A DNA stretch of 34,693 bases from JAICLV01 sp036380925. GTDB taxonomy: Bacteria > Actinomycetota > Actinomycetes > Acidothermales > Acidothermaceae. Position 1 is the first letter of the stretch. The number at the start of each line of letters is the position of its first letter. The stretch spans positions 1 to 34,693 of the forward strand of contig DASVDW010000180.1 of the NCBI GenBank assembly GCA_036380925.1. The letters run 5' to 3'. A program made the translations under genes and the position numbers. Below the pieces are notes generated by a model. It was not told the origin of the DNA. It worked only from the letters and a program-made list of their open reading frames with translations, and ran no database searches. Of this stretch, positions 8,094 through 16,638 are shown piece after piece.

Positions 8094-8879
8094 ATGACGG
8101 CACTTCTCCAGCTCGAATCCGTGAGCAAGCGGTTCGGGCAGGTCCTGGTCGCTGACTCGTTGTCGTTCGAGGTGTCCGACGGCGCCACTCTCGGCATCGT
8201 CGGGCCGAACGGCGCGGGGAAGACGAGCCTGTTCGGCATGATCTCCGGCGATCTTCCGGTCGACGCGGGCGACATCAAGTTCGACGGCCGTTCGGTCATC
8301 GGGCTCGACGCGGCGGCCCGCTGCCGGCTCGGCATCGCCCGGACCTTCCAGGTGCCGCATCCGTTCAGCGGGATGACGGTGTTCGAAAACGTGCTGGTGG
8401 CGGCGCATCAAGGCGCCGGGCTGAGACGCGCCGCCGCCAGCAACCACGCGATGGACGTCATCGAGCAGACCGGGCTTGGGCGCCACGCCAACACCGCTGC
8501 CGGACGGCTCGGCCTGCTGCCTCGCAAGCGGTTGGAAGTCGCCCGCGCCCTCGCGACAAACCCCCGGCTGCTGATGTTGGACGAGGTCGCGGGCGGGCTC
8601 ACCGACCCGGAGGTGGCTGAACTCGTGGCCATCGTCCGCGCGGTCAACGCCCGCGGCATCGCGGTGGTGTGGATCGAGCACGTCGTCCGCGCCCTGCTGT
8701 CCACGGTCGACCGCCTGGTGTGCCTGGCCATCGGTCAGTTGATCGCGGACGGCGAGCCGCGCGAGGTCCTCAGCCAGCAGCGGGTGAAGGAGTTGTTTCT
8801 CGGAACGGAGTCGACCGTGGCGGATGCGGCCACCACCGGCGGCGCAAGCCTGCCTCGTCAGCCGGCGACCGAGACATGA
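8094..8879 (+). CDS. ABC transporter ATP-binding protein, LivG-like
   Basis: A 261-residue cytosolic ATPase, one of the two motor subunits of the importer. Walker A is GPNGAGKT at residues 37-44. Walker B is LLMLDEV near residue 160. The signature loop is divergent: LLPRKRLEVARAL replaces LSGGQ-type sequence, and Val follows the Walker B Glu in place of Pro. That pattern recurs in a LivG subgroup as I remember it, so it is not taken as inactivation. The C-terminal tail is about 20 residues longer than minimal LivG. It starts 13 bases after the binding protein and overlaps the next ATPase by four bases (ATGA). Confidence 0.9.
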   Translation: MTALLQLESVSKRFGQVLVADSLSFEVSDGATLGIVGPNGAGKTSLFGMISGDLPVDAGDIKFDGRSVIGLDAAARCRLGIARTFQVPHPFSGMTVFENVLVAAHQGAGLRRAAASNHAMDVIEQTGLGRHANTAAGRLGLLPRKRLEVARALATNPRLLMLDEVAGGLTDPEVAELVAIVRAVNARGIAVVWIEHVVRALLSTVDRLVCLAIGQLIADGEPREVLSQQRVKELFLGTESTVADAATTGGASLPRQPATET

Positions 8880-9634
8880 GCGCCGCAGCGGAGTCGCCGA
8901 CGACGGACGCGCTGCTCGTCGCCGAGGGTCTCACCGTGTTGCACGGGCAGCTGGCGGCGGTGCGCGATGTCAGCATCGCGGTGCGCGCCGGCGAGATTTT
9001 CGCGGTCGTCGGGGCGAACGGCGCGGGCAAGTCGACGCTGCTTCGCACGCTCGCTGGGCTGCATCGCGCGTCGTCCGGCGCGATTCGCGTCGACGGCGCC
9101 GACATCACCCAGCTGGCCACCGACGAGCGGGTGCGCCGAGGCATCGTGCTGGTCCCCGAGGGTCGGCGGCTTTTCCCCTCGATGACCATCGAGGAGAACC
9201 TCCTGGTGGGAGCGGCGAACGGACGACGCGGGGAATGGAGCGTCGATCGCGTGTACGACCTCTTCCCCTGGATGCGTGATCGGCGGCGCGAGAAGACGAG
9301 CCACCTGTCGGGCGGCGAGCAACAGGTGGTCGCGATCGGACGCGCCCTCGTCGCCAACCCGCGGGTGCTGCTGTTGGACGAGATTTCCCTTGGCTTGGCG
9401 CCCGTCATCGTGCAGCGGATCTACCAGAAGCTGCCGGAAATCGTCGGCGACCAAATGGCCGTGCTCATCGTCGAGCAAGACGTCGCCCAAGCCATGCGGG
9501 TGGCCGCGCGCTTCCAATGCCTGCTCGAAGGCCGGACGACGTTGGAAGGCCGGCCGCAAGACCACACCGCGGAGGAGATCGAGGCGGCGTACTTCGGTTT
9601 CGGCAGCGGACTCGGATCGGCGGTCGCGTCATGA
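8876..9634 (+). CDS. ABC transporter ATP-binding protein, LivF-like
   Basis: A 252-residue ATPase, second motor subunit of the importer. Walker A is GANGAGKST at residues 46-54, the signature is the canonical LSGGEQQ, and Walker B is VLLLDEISLGL. The H-loop region reads LIVEQDV, typical of LivF. ATG 8876 overlaps the LivG-like stop as ATGA, which implies translational coupling. The frame is open further upstream to 8669, but that part only overlaps the LivG-like gene and lacks family sequence. The gene ends with another ATGA overlap into the LivH-like permease. Confidence 0.92.
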   Translation: MSAAAESPTTDALLVAEGLTVLHGQLAAVRDVSIAVRAGEIFAVVGANGAGKSTLLRTLAGLHRASSGAIRVDGADITQLATDERVRRGIVLVPEGRRLFPSMTIEENLLVGAANGRRGEWSVDRVYDLFPWMRDRRREKTSHLSGGEQQVVAIGRALVANPRVLLLDEISLGLAPVIVQRIYQKLPEIVGDQMAVLIVEQDVAQAMRVAARFQCLLEGRTTLEGRPQDHTAEEIEAAYFGFGSGLGSAVAS

Positions 9635-10500
9635 ACTGGGTGAACGCGATCGCGCAGGGCCTGCTGCTCGGCGGCCTGTTCGCGTTGTTCGCGTGCGGGC
9701 TTTCGCTGCTCTTCGGCGTGGTCGGCATCATCAACCTCGCGCACGGCGACCTCGCCGTCCTCGGCGGCTACGTAGCGGTCGCGCTGTTGCCTTCGGTGCA
9801 CACGAACGCGATGTGGGCGCTGCTGTTCGTCCCACCGATGTTCGGTGCGTTCGGCTACGTCTCCCAGCGAACGTTGCTTCAGCGCAGCCTGGAGAACGGT
9901 CCGCTGACGACACTGCTCGTGACGTTCGGGTTGTCCGTCGTCCTGCAAAACGCGCTGCTCGAAGGGTTTTCCGCGGACAGCCACTCGCTCAGCATCGGCA
10001 AGCTCGCGACGGACGCGCTGCGCATCAGCAGCGAGATCTCGATCAGCTACCTGCGTCTGGGCATCCTGGTGGTTGCCGTCGCGGTGCTAGCCGGCGTCCA
10101 GTTGTTCCTCGCCCGCACCTCGACCGGGCGGCAGATCCGCGCGGTGTCCGACGACAGCGAGGCGGCGGGGATCGCCGGCGTGAACACCCGGCACATCGCC
10201 GGCATCGCAACCGGCATCGCGTTCGTGACCGTGGCGCTGGCCGGCCTGGCGTTCGGCATGTACGCGCAGTTCGCGCCCACCAGTGGCAGCAACCTGCTGT
10301 TGTTCGCGTTCGAGGCCGTCATCATCGGTGGTTTGGGCTCGCTGTGGGGAACGCTCGCGGGCGGCTGCGTGCTCGGTCTCGCGCAGACCATCGGCGCCCA
10401 AATCGATCCCACCATGGGCACCCTGATCGGCCACTTGGTGTTTCTCGCCGTGCTGGCCGTGCGGCCGAGCGGCCTGTTTCCAGCGAGGGCGCACGCATGA
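9631..10500 (+). CDS. Branched-chain-type ABC transporter permease, LivH-like
   Basis: A 289-residue membrane protein of the LivH family, one half of the import channel. It opens with MNWVNAIAQGLLLGGLFALFACGLSL-like sequence and has the INLAHGDLAVLGGY block near residues 35-50 that marks LivH permeases. The cytosolic coupling loop is RAVSDDSEAAGIAGVN near residue 175. About eight hydrophobic helices are visible. Start and stop overlap both neighbours by four bases, so it is cotranslated with the LivF-like and LivM-like subunits. Confidence 0.92.
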   Translation: MNWVNAIAQGLLLGGLFALFACGLSLLFGVVGIINLAHGDLAVLGGYVAVALLPSVHTNAMWALLFVPPMFGAFGYVSQRTLLQRSLENGPLTTLLVTFGLSVVLQNALLEGFSADSHSLSIGKLATDALRISSEISISYLRLGILVVAVAVLAGVQLFLARTSTGRQIRAVSDDSEAAGIAGVNTRHIAGIATGIAFVTVALAGLAFGMYAQFAPTSGSNLLLFAFEAVIIGGLGSLWGTLAGGCVLGLAQTIGAQIDPTMGTLIGHLVFLAVLAVRPSGLFPARAHA

Positions 10501-11519
10501 CGCAAGCACCGACCGCGCCACCGGCGCGCGCCACGACAACCCGAATCCGCCGGTCGACTCGCGCTTCGCGCTGGGCCTTGCCACCCGCCATCGTCGCCCT
10601 GCTCATCCTTGGCTACCTGCCCTACGGCGCTGGGCAAGGCACGACGTCCCTGCTCGTCGACTTCTTCATCCTGCTCACCCTGGGCGTCACCTGGAACATG
10701 CTCGCCGGCTACGCCGGACTGGTCTCCGTCGGCCAGCAGGCCTACATCGGCGTCGGCGCGTACGGCGTGCTGTGGCTCGCGCAGCACGGCGTCGAGCCGT
10801 TCCTCGCGCTGCCGATCGCCGCGGCCTTTTGCGCCGTGCTGGCGGTGCCGATCTCGTGGCTGGTGTTCCGGCTGCGCGGCGGCTACTTCGCGATCGGGAC
10901 GTGGGCGGTCGCCGAGGTGCTCGCGCTGCTCACCATCCGAGACTCGTCGCTCGGCGGCGGCACAGGGACGAACGTGCCCGGACTCGGCGGGTTCGACCCG
11001 GTCGTCTTGGGCGCCTACACCTATTGGGCCGCCCTGGCCGTCGCCGTCGCCTCGCTGGGTGGCGGCTACCTCCTGCTGCGCAGCCGGGTGGGCCTGGCGC
11101 TGACCGCCGTCCGGGACGACGAGACGGCGGCCCGCAACGTCGGAGTGCGCGTGTCGAGGGCCAAGCGGGCGGTCTACCTGGCCGCGGCCGTCGGAGCGGG
11201 CGGCGCAGGGGCCCTGCTCGCCATCAACCAACTCAACGTCGAACCGCAAAACGTGTACGGCGTGCAATGGTCGGCCTACATGATCTTCGTCGTGCTGATC
11301 GGCGGCATCGGGACGCTCGAAGGCCCGATCCTCGGCACCATCGTGTTCTTCGTGCTGCAGCGGACACTTGCCTCCCACGGGGCGTGGTACCTCATCATCG
11401 TCGGTAGTGTTGCCGTCGTGATGGCAGTGTGGGTGCGCAAAGGTCTGTGGGGAATCGCCGAACGCTTCGGGCTGCGGGTCTTCCCGACGGGTTACCGCGT
11501 GACGGACACCACCCACTGA
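10497..11519 (+). CDS. Branched-chain-type ABC transporter permease, LivM-like
   Basis: A 340-residue LivM-family permease, the partner of the LivH-like channel half. A basic N-terminal segment of about 35 residues precedes the first helix. LAGYAGLVSVGQQAYIGVGAY at about residues 67-87 is the LivM hallmark, as is TAVRDDETAARNVGVRV near residue 205, the coupling loop that contacts the ATPase. ATG 10497 overlaps the LivH-like stop (ATGA). A longer open frame reaches back to 9276, but that part is a shadow of the two genes before it. The MFS carrier gene follows closely on the same strand. Confidence 0.92.
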   Translation: MTQAPTAPPARATTTRIRRSTRASRWALPPAIVALLILGYLPYGAGQGTTSLLVDFFILLTLGVTWNMLAGYAGLVSVGQQAYIGVGAYGVLWLAQHGVEPFLALPIAAAFCAVLAVPISWLVFRLRGGYFAIGTWAVAEVLALLTIRDSSLGGGTGTNVPGLGGFDPVVLGAYTYWAALAVAVASLGGGYLLLRSRVGLALTAVRDDETAARNVGVRVSRAKRAVYLAAAVGAGGAGALLAINQLNVEPQNVYGVQWSAYMIFVVLIGGIGTLEGPILGTIVFFVLQRTLASHGAWYLIIVGSVAVVMAVWVRKGLWGIAERFGLRVFPTGYRVTDTTH

Positions 11520-11536
11520 CCGGCGCCCAACCCCTC

Positions 11537-12724
11537 GTGAGTCTGGCCTCCGAGCGGCCGAGCCGGCCGCGGGCCGCCGGGTGGCTTGGCGTCGCGGTTT
11601 TCTTGGTGGCGTTGAACTTGCGGCCGGCGGTCGCCAGCATCGGCCCGCTCGTCGCCGAAGTCCGCGACGGCCTGCGGCTGACCGGCGTGGGCATCTCCGT
11701 GCTCACCTCGTTGCCCGTGCTTTGCTTCGGCGCGCTGGCGCCCTTGGGGCCGTGGCTCACCCGGCGGATCGGCATGGCGCGCGCGGTGGCCGTGTTGTCC
11801 GCGGCCATCGGCGTCGGCTTGCTGGTTCGCATTGGTCCGGACGCCATCACGATGTTCGCCGGCACGCTGGTCGCGGCGGGCGCGATCGCCGCCCTCAACG
11901 TGATCCTCCCCGCGCTCATCAAACGCGACTTCCCCCGGCACACGGGCGTGATGATGGGCCTCTACACGCTCGCGCTGACCGGTTCGGCGGCCATCGCGGC
12001 CGGTCTCACCGTGCCGTTGACCAACGCGATCGACCACGGGTGGCGCGGCGGTCTCGGCATCTGGGCGGCGCTGTCCGCGGTGGCCCTGCTGATGTGGCTG
12101 CCCGAACTTCGGGTGGCCGGCTCCGACGCGCTCGCGCTCGTCGCCCCGCGCGGGATGCTGCGCGACCGCGTCGCTTGGTTGGTGACAGTCTTCTTCGGCC
12201 TGCAGTCGCTGGTGTTCTACGCGACCCTCACCTGGTTGCCGACGCTGTTTCGCGATCACGGATTGAGCGAAAGTCACGCGGGTGCGTTGTTGGCGGTGAG
12301 CGCGGCGGTGCAAGCCCCCGTGTCGTTGGGCCTCCCAGCGCTCGCGATCCGGCTGCGCAACCAGACATCGCTCCTGCTCGGCTCGGTGCTGCTGACGGGC
12401 GGCGGGCTGCTCGCGCTGCTCCTTGCGCCGATGGCCGCGCCCTACCTGTGGGTCGTCATCCTCGGCCTCGGCCAAGGCGCGTCGTTCCCCTTGGCGCTCA
12501 CCTTGATGGTGTTGCGCACCCGCAACCCCGCTGCCACCCAGGCGCTGTCCTCGATGTCGCAGGGTCTGGGCTACCTGATCGCGGCGGGCGGTCCGTTGCT
12601 GGCCGGGCTGCTGCACTCGGTCACCGGGAATTGGACCGTGCCGCTCGCGGTGTTGATCGGGCTGCTCGTGCCGCAGACGATCGCCGGACTCGCGGTGTCG
12701 CGACCCGGATACGCGGGCGACTAG
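11537..12724 (+). CDS. MFS transporter, CynX/NimT type
   Basis: A major facilitator with about 12 membrane helices (395 residues from GTG 11537) that resembles the CynX/NimT group (COG2807), which holds cyanate and nitroimidazole carriers. The first helix VAVFLVALNLRPAVASIGPL is characteristic. GTG 11537 gives a family-like N-terminus but has a poor ribosome site; the frame stays open to GTG 11429 inside the LivM-like gene, so the start is uncertain. It is 17 bases downstream of the ABC importer and most likely its last cistron. It could import or export an aromatic acid or a pathway intermediate. The gene overlaps the convergent pcaR by four bases, leaving no room for a terminator. Confidence 0.8.
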   Translation: MSLASERPSRPRAAGWLGVAVFLVALNLRPAVASIGPLVAEVRDGLRLTGVGISVLTSLPVLCFGALAPLGPWLTRRIGMARAVAVLSAAIGVGLLVRIGPDAITMFAGTLVAAGAIAALNVILPALIKRDFPRHTGVMMGLYTLALTGSAAIAAGLTVPLTNAIDHGWRGGLGIWAALSAVALLMWLPELRVAGSDALALVAPRGMLRDRVAWLVTVFFGLQSLVFYATLTWLPTLFRDHGLSESHAGALLAVSAAVQAPVSLGLPALAIRLRNQTSLLLGSVLLTGGGLLALLLAPMAAPYLWVVILGLGQGASFPLALTLMVLRTRNPAATQALSSMSQGLGYLIAAGGPLLAGLLHSVTGNWTVPLAVLIGLLVPQTIAGLAVSRPGYAGD

Positions 12725-13566
12725 CGGGTCACCGGCGGGCGGTTTTGCCCGCGCAGGTCTTGCTCGATCTCGGCTGCGGTCGCTCGCAACTGCGGCAAGA
12801 TGTCGCGCCGGATCTCCTCGGCGGTGCCGCCGCTCACGTGCAGCGACACGTTCATCGCGGCGATGACCGTTCCGTCGGCGTCGTGGACCGGCACCGCGAT
12901 CGAACGCAGCCCTTTCTCCAGTTCCTGGTCGACCAGGCAGTAGCCCTGCGTGCGCGTCTTCGCCAGCACCGCGCGCAGCTTGTCGGCGTCGGTGACGGTG
13001 AAGTCGGTGTACTGCTGGATCACGCCCGACGCCAGGTACGCCTCGATGCGGTCGTTCGGCTGCGCCGCGAGCAAGACGCGGCCCATCGACGTCGCGAACG
13101 CCGGGAACCTGGTGCCCACGCTGATCGCGACGGTCATGATGCGCCGGGTCGGCACCCGCGCGACGTAGACGACGTCGGTGCCGTCGAGCACCGACACCGA
13201 GCACGACTCGTGCACCTTCGCGACGAGCTCTTCCATGTGCGGCTGCGCCACCTCGGGCAGCGACATGCTCGACAAGTACGCGTAGCCCAACTCCAAGATG
13301 CGCGGACGCAGGGCGAAGAGCCGCCCGTCGGTGCGGACGTACCCAAGGTCGATCAAGGTGAGCAAGAAGCGCCGGGCAGCGGCGCGGGTCAGTCCGGTCG
13401 CCCGGGCGACGTCGCTGAGCGTCAGCTCGGGACGCGTCTCGTCGAACGCCCGGATGACCGCGAGCCCGCGCTCAAGTGACTGGACGAAGTCAGACCCGCG
13501 CGCGGCGCGCCCGGTCGCCGGCTGGGCGTCCGAGCCCGCGTCCGAGTTCGCCACGTCAGTCACCAT
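12721..13566 (-). CDS. pcaR: IclR-family transcriptional regulator, PcaR/PobR type
   Basis: A 281-residue regulator with an N-terminal winged helix-turn-helix (SDVARATGLTRAAARRFL, about residues 50-67) and a C-terminal IclR effector domain. SVLDGTDVVYVARVP, then RIMTVAISVGTRFPAFATSMGR, is close to PcaR, PcaU and PobR regulators of the beta-ketoadipate pathway, which respond to beta-ketoadipate, protocatechuate or 4-hydroxybenzoate. I chose ATG 13566 (MVTDVANSD); the frame extends upstream only with Arg/Ser-rich sequence inside pcaC. It overlaps pcaC by 11 bases and is the last gene of the pca operon, so it would be autoregulated through the pcaI promoter. Eight operator-like sites in two intergenic regions are its probable targets. 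Activator or repressor mode is not decided by sequence. Confidence 0.88.
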   Translation of the reverse strand: MVTDVANSDAGSDAQPATGRAARGSDFVQSLERGLAVIRAFDETRPELTLSDVARATGLTRAAARRFLLTLIDLGYVRTDGRLFALRPRILELGYAYLSSMSLPEVAQPHMEELVAKVHESCSVSVLDGTDVVYVARVPTRRIMTVAISVGTRFPAFATSMGRVLLAAQPNDRIEAYLASGVIQQYTDFTVTDADKLRAVLAKTRTQGYCLVDQELEKGLRSIAVPVHDADGTVIAAMNVSLHVSGGTAEEIRRDILPQLRATAAEIEQDLRGQNRPPVTR

Positions 13567-13936
13567 CCTCACCCAGCACATCCCGCGCGATCGCGAACGC
13601 GCGATTGGCGGCCGGCACGCCAGCATAGATGGCCGACTGCAGGAGGATCTCGCGGATCTCCGCGGGCGTGACGCCGACACGCAGCGCCGCGCGCAGGTGC
13701 ATCGCCAACTCGTGCTCCTGCTTCAGCGTCACGAGCATCGCGATGGTGATGCAGCTCCGGGTGCGACGGTCAAGCCCGGACCGCGACCACACGTCCCCCC
13801 ACGCGTATCGGGTGATGAAGTCCTGAAAGTCAGCGGTGAAAGCGGTCGTCGACGCGACCGCCGCGTCGACATGCGCGTCGCCCAAGACCGCCCTTCGCAC
13901 CGACATCCCCTGCGCGTGCCGCGCCTCGTCGTCCAT
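13556..13936 (-). CDS. pcaC: 4-carboxymuconolactone decarboxylase
   Basis: A 126-residue protein that converts gamma-carboxymuconolactone to beta-ketoadipate enol-lactone. It is a full-length stand-alone member of the carboxymuconolactone decarboxylase family: RYAWGDVWSRSGLDRRTRSCITIAM and HELAMHLRAALRVGVTPAEIREILLQ are diagnostic, followed by the GVPAANRAFAIAR tail. ATG 13936 is favoured because AAGGAG lies 8 bases upstream; a GTG at 13945 that overlaps the pcaD stop would have no spacer to that site. Many actinobacteria fuse this enzyme to PcaD as PcaL; here the two are separate, with a 5-base gap. Confidence 0.93.
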   Translation of the reverse strand: MDDEARHAQGMSVRRAVLGDAHVDAAVASTTAFTADFQDFITRYAWGDVWSRSGLDRRTRSCITIAMLVTLKQEHELAMHLRAALRVGVTPAEIREILLQSAIYAGVPAANRAFAIARDVLGEDGD

Positions 13937-13941
13937 GCCGG

Positions 13942-14712
13942 TCACTCCTTCGGCCGTAGGTGATCGAGCATGAGGCGGGTGGCGGCCTCAGGCTGTTCGA
14001 CGTTCGCAAGGTGCGCGGCGTCCGCCAACGTCACATATGACGAGCCGGCAATCGCCTTGGCGATGGCGATGCCGTGCTCAGGGGGAATCGCGAGGTCGTC
14101 TGCACCGGTGATCACCATCGTCGGGGCGGCGATGCGCGCGAGGTCTGCGCGCAAGTCCAGCCGGCCGACCGCCTCACAACACGCCGCGTAGCCGTCGGTG
14201 GGCGACTGCGCGAACATTTCTTTGTAGATCTGGACGACGGGCGGGCATCGCCTGGCGAAGGCGGGCGTGAACCAACGGTCGACGACCGCGTCGACGATGG
14301 CCGCGACGCCCTTCGCCCGCACCGTCTCGGCGCGCGCTCGCCAGTAGTCAGGCGCGGCCAGATGGGCCGACGTGCAGATCAACACCAGCCGGTCGATCCG
14401 CTCTGGGGCGTTTGCCGCGAGCCACATGCCCACCATGCCGCCGAGCGAGACGCCCGCGAACGCCGCGCTGTCCAAGCCGAACTGGTCGAGCAACGCGATG
14501 ACGTCAGCGCCGAAGTCTTCGATCGACCACGGCCCCGGCGGCGAGTCGGAACTGCCGTGCCCGCGGTGGTCGAACGCGACGACGTGGAAATGCCTTGCGA
14601 GCGTGGGAATTTGCGCCGACCACATCATCGACGTGGTGCCAAGCGAGTTGGCCAGCAGCAACGCTGGCGCATCCCGATCGCCGTATTCCGAGATGTGCAA
14701 CGAGGCGCTCAC
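13942..14712 (-). CDS. pcaD: 3-oxoadipate enol-lactonase
   Basis: A 256-residue alpha/beta hydrolase that opens beta-ketoadipate enol-lactone to beta-ketoadipate. Nucleophile Ser89 lies in GVSLGG, the acid is Asp205 or Asp206 in TGADDLAIP, and the general base is His234 in DAAHLANVEQ. The oxyanion region DHRGHGSS is at about residues 48-55. GTG 14712 is chosen because the family N-terminus begins there (VSASLHISEYG) and it overlaps the pcaB stop as GTGA. The open frame continues to 15108, but that part is a shadow of pcaB. It is not fused to PcaC. Confidence 0.92.
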   Translation of the reverse strand: MSASLHISEYGDRDAPALLLANSLGTTSMMWSAQIPTLARHFHVVAFDHRGHGSSDSPPGPWSIEDFGADVIALLDQFGLDSAAFAGVSLGGMVGMWLAANAPERIDRLVLICTSAHLAAPDYWRARAETVRAKGVAAIVDAVVDRWFTPAFARRCPPVVQIYKEMFAQSPTDGYAACCEAVGRLDLRADLARIAAPTMVITGADDLAIPPEHGIAIAKAIAGSSYVTLADAAHLANVEQPEAATRLMLDHLRPKE

Positions 14713-16085
14713 GAGCCGCTCCGCGGCGGCGCGAGCAGCGCGGACTGCGCGACGGCGTTGTCGATGAGCCGGTCGACCGCGCCCAGCGCGGCGCGCGGAT
14801 CGAGCGTGGCGTCGATCTGCGCGGCGGAAAGATGAGACCGAACCGTGTCGTCGGCGAGTGCGACGTCGCGCAAGTGGCGCCCGGATCGGCGTGCGTGTTC
14901 GCAACAGCGCGCGATGACGTCGGACGCCGCGGTTCGGCCAAGCATCGGCGCGAGCCGGGCGGTGAGCTGCTCGGCCATCACCAAACCCCTTGTGTTTTCG
15001 ACGTCCTCGCGCATGCGGACGGTGTCGACCACCAGGTTCGGGATCAGTCGGGCGACCCGTGTCAGCGCTCCGCCGGCCAGTGACAGCAGCCCCCGCAACG
15101 GCGCCCACTCCGCGTGCCAGGCGCCGGCAGCGCGTTCCAGTTCGTGCTGCGAGGCGGAGAACAGCGTCACGACCAGCCCTGGCGCGCGGTACGCGGCGGC
15201 GCGAACCAACACCGAGTCAATCGGATTTCGCTTGTGCGGCATGGCAGAAGAACCGCCGTGAGCGGCGTCGCCGCCTTCCGCCACCTCACCGATCTCGGTC
15301 TGGGCAAGCAACTCCACGTCGAGCGCGACCTTCCCGGCCGCGGCGACGACGCCGCCCAACGCCGCCGCCAAAGCGAGAATCCGCTGGCGATCGGTGTGCC
15401 ACGGCAACGGCGGCGCGACCAGGCCGAGCGCAGCGGCGAACGCGCGCGCCACATCCGGTCCGCCGGAACCAAGCACGCCCAAGGTGCCGGCGGCGCCCCC
15501 GAGCTGGACGGCCACCTCGTTCTCGAGCGCGGACGCCAGCCGTGACCCGCCGGCGTCAAGCGCGGTCAGCCAACTCGCCGCCTTCAAACCGAACGTCGTG
15601 ACGACGGCTTGCTGGCCGAGCGTGCGTCCGAGCATCACCGCCCCTCGATGGGCGTCCGCCAGCGCGGCGGCGGCTCCGACCGCGGACGCCGCCTCGGCGA
15701 CCACGAGTCGGCCGGCGTTGCGCGCGAGCAGCATCAACGCGGTGTCGAGTATGTCCTGGCTGGTCGCGCCGTAGTGCACCCACGGCTTGGCGCTTTCCGG
15801 CACCTGGGCGACGAGCGCGCGCACCAGCGGGACAACCGGGTTGCCCGCGGACTCCCCCTGGGCGCCGAGCGCGGCGAGGTCAAAAATCCCGTCGCGACAG
15901 GCGTTTTCGATGGCCTCGGCCGCGTCGGAAGGGACGATGCCGCACTGCGCGGCGGCCGCCGCCAGCGCCGACTCCGCGCGCAACAAGGCGTGCAGCAGCG
16001 CGGTGTCCGACAACTCTTGTTCGACGTCCGGCGAGCTGAACAGCGGGCCGAGCAGACCCTCAGAGCTCGAAGAAGGCTGTCTCAT
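14709..16085 (-). CDS. pcaB: 3-carboxy-cis,cis-muconate cycloisomerase
   Basis: A 458-residue member of the fumarase/aspartase superfamily that cyclises beta-carboxy-cis,cis-muconate to gamma-carboxymuconolactone. The superfamily signature is GGSSAMPHKRNP at residues 277-288, and a second conserved region, HYGATSQDILDT, lies at about 104-115. The N-terminus LLGPLFSSPDVEQELSD is typical of PcaB. ATG 16085 places the start 26 bases inside pcaG, the longest overlap of the operon. The stop overlaps pcaD by four bases. Confidence 0.93.
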   Translation of the reverse strand: MRQPSSSSEGLLGPLFSSPDVEQELSDTALLHALLRAESALAAAAAQCGIVPSDAAEAIENACRDGIFDLAALGAQGESAGNPVVPLVRALVAQVPESAKPWVHYGATSQDILDTALMLLARNAGRLVVAEAASAVGAAAALADAHRGAVMLGRTLGQQAVVTTFGLKAASWLTALDAGGSRLASALENEVAVQLGGAAGTLGVLGSGGPDVARAFAAALGLVAPPLPWHTDRQRILALAAALGGVVAAAGKVALDVELLAQTEIGEVAEGGDAAHGGSSAMPHKRNPIDSVLVRAAAYRAPGLVVTLFSASQHELERAAGAWHAEWAPLRGLLSLAGGALTRVARLIPNLVVDTVRMREDVENTRGLVMAEQLTARLAPMLGRTAASDVIARCCEHARRSGRHLRDVALADDTVRSHLSAAQIDATLDPRAALGAVDRLIDNAVAQSALLAPPRSGS

Positions 16086-16638
16086 GAGCCCCCTGCAAAT
16101 GGATGTCGAACCGAAGACCGCCGTCGTCGCTTGGGGATGCGATCAACGTCGAGCGTAGCCGCGCGTCGTCGATGGACGCGAGCACCGGATCGGCGTCATT
16201 GGCGGCAGTCTCATCGGGGAAGTAGAGCCGGGTGACGACGCGGTCGAGGAGTCCGCGGGCGAACACCGAGATGTCGATGTGCGGCGCCTCGTCGGCGCCG
16301 TCGGTCGTCGGCGTGGCGCCCGGCTTGACCGTGAGGATGCGGAACCGGCCCTCCGCGTCGGTGTCAGATCGGCCGAATCCCCGAAAACCGGGAATGGCGG
16401 GTTTGGTTGCGCCGCGGGGATCGTCTGGGTGGTCGAATCTGCCGTCCGGGTCGGCCTGCCATATCTCGATCAGGCCGTCGATCACCGGGTCGCCGTTGCC
16501 GTCGAACAGCTGGCCGGTGATCCAAAACGACCCGGGCGTTCCTTCGGGGACGACGAACGGGCCGTCGGGCCAGGGCAGCGCGATGTGCAAGAACGGCCCG
16601 ACGGTTTGAGACGGCGTGCAGCCGAGTCGCTCACTCAT
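16060..16638 (-). CDS. pcaG: Protocatechuate 3,4-dioxygenase, alpha subunit
   Basis: A 192-residue alpha subunit of the intradiol ring-cleavage enzyme. TPSQTVGPFLHIAL at the N-terminus and LIEIWQADPDGRF at about residues 56-68 define it. It lacks the Tyr/Tyr/His/His iron set of the beta subunit, as expected, but completes the active-site pocket. ATG 16638 overlaps the pcaH end by 8 bases, which fits the equimolar need for both subunits. The end overlaps pcaB by 26 bases. Confidence 0.94.
   Translation of the reverse strand: MSERLGCTPSQTVGPFLHIALPWPDGPFVVPEGTPGSFWITGQLFDGNGDPVIDGLIEIWQADPDGRFDHPDDPRGATKPAIPGFRGFGRSDTDAEGRFRILTVKPGATPTTDGADEAPHIDISVFARGLLDRVVTRLYFPDETAANDADPVLASIDDARLRSTLIASPSDDGGLRFDIHLQGAHETAFFEL

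Noticed and set aside
8094..8879. Loss of the ABC signature in the LivG-like ATPase
   Set aside because: LLPRKRLEVARAL departs from LSGGQ, but this form recurs in a LivG subgroup as I remember it, and the partner ATPase has an intact LSGGEQQ.
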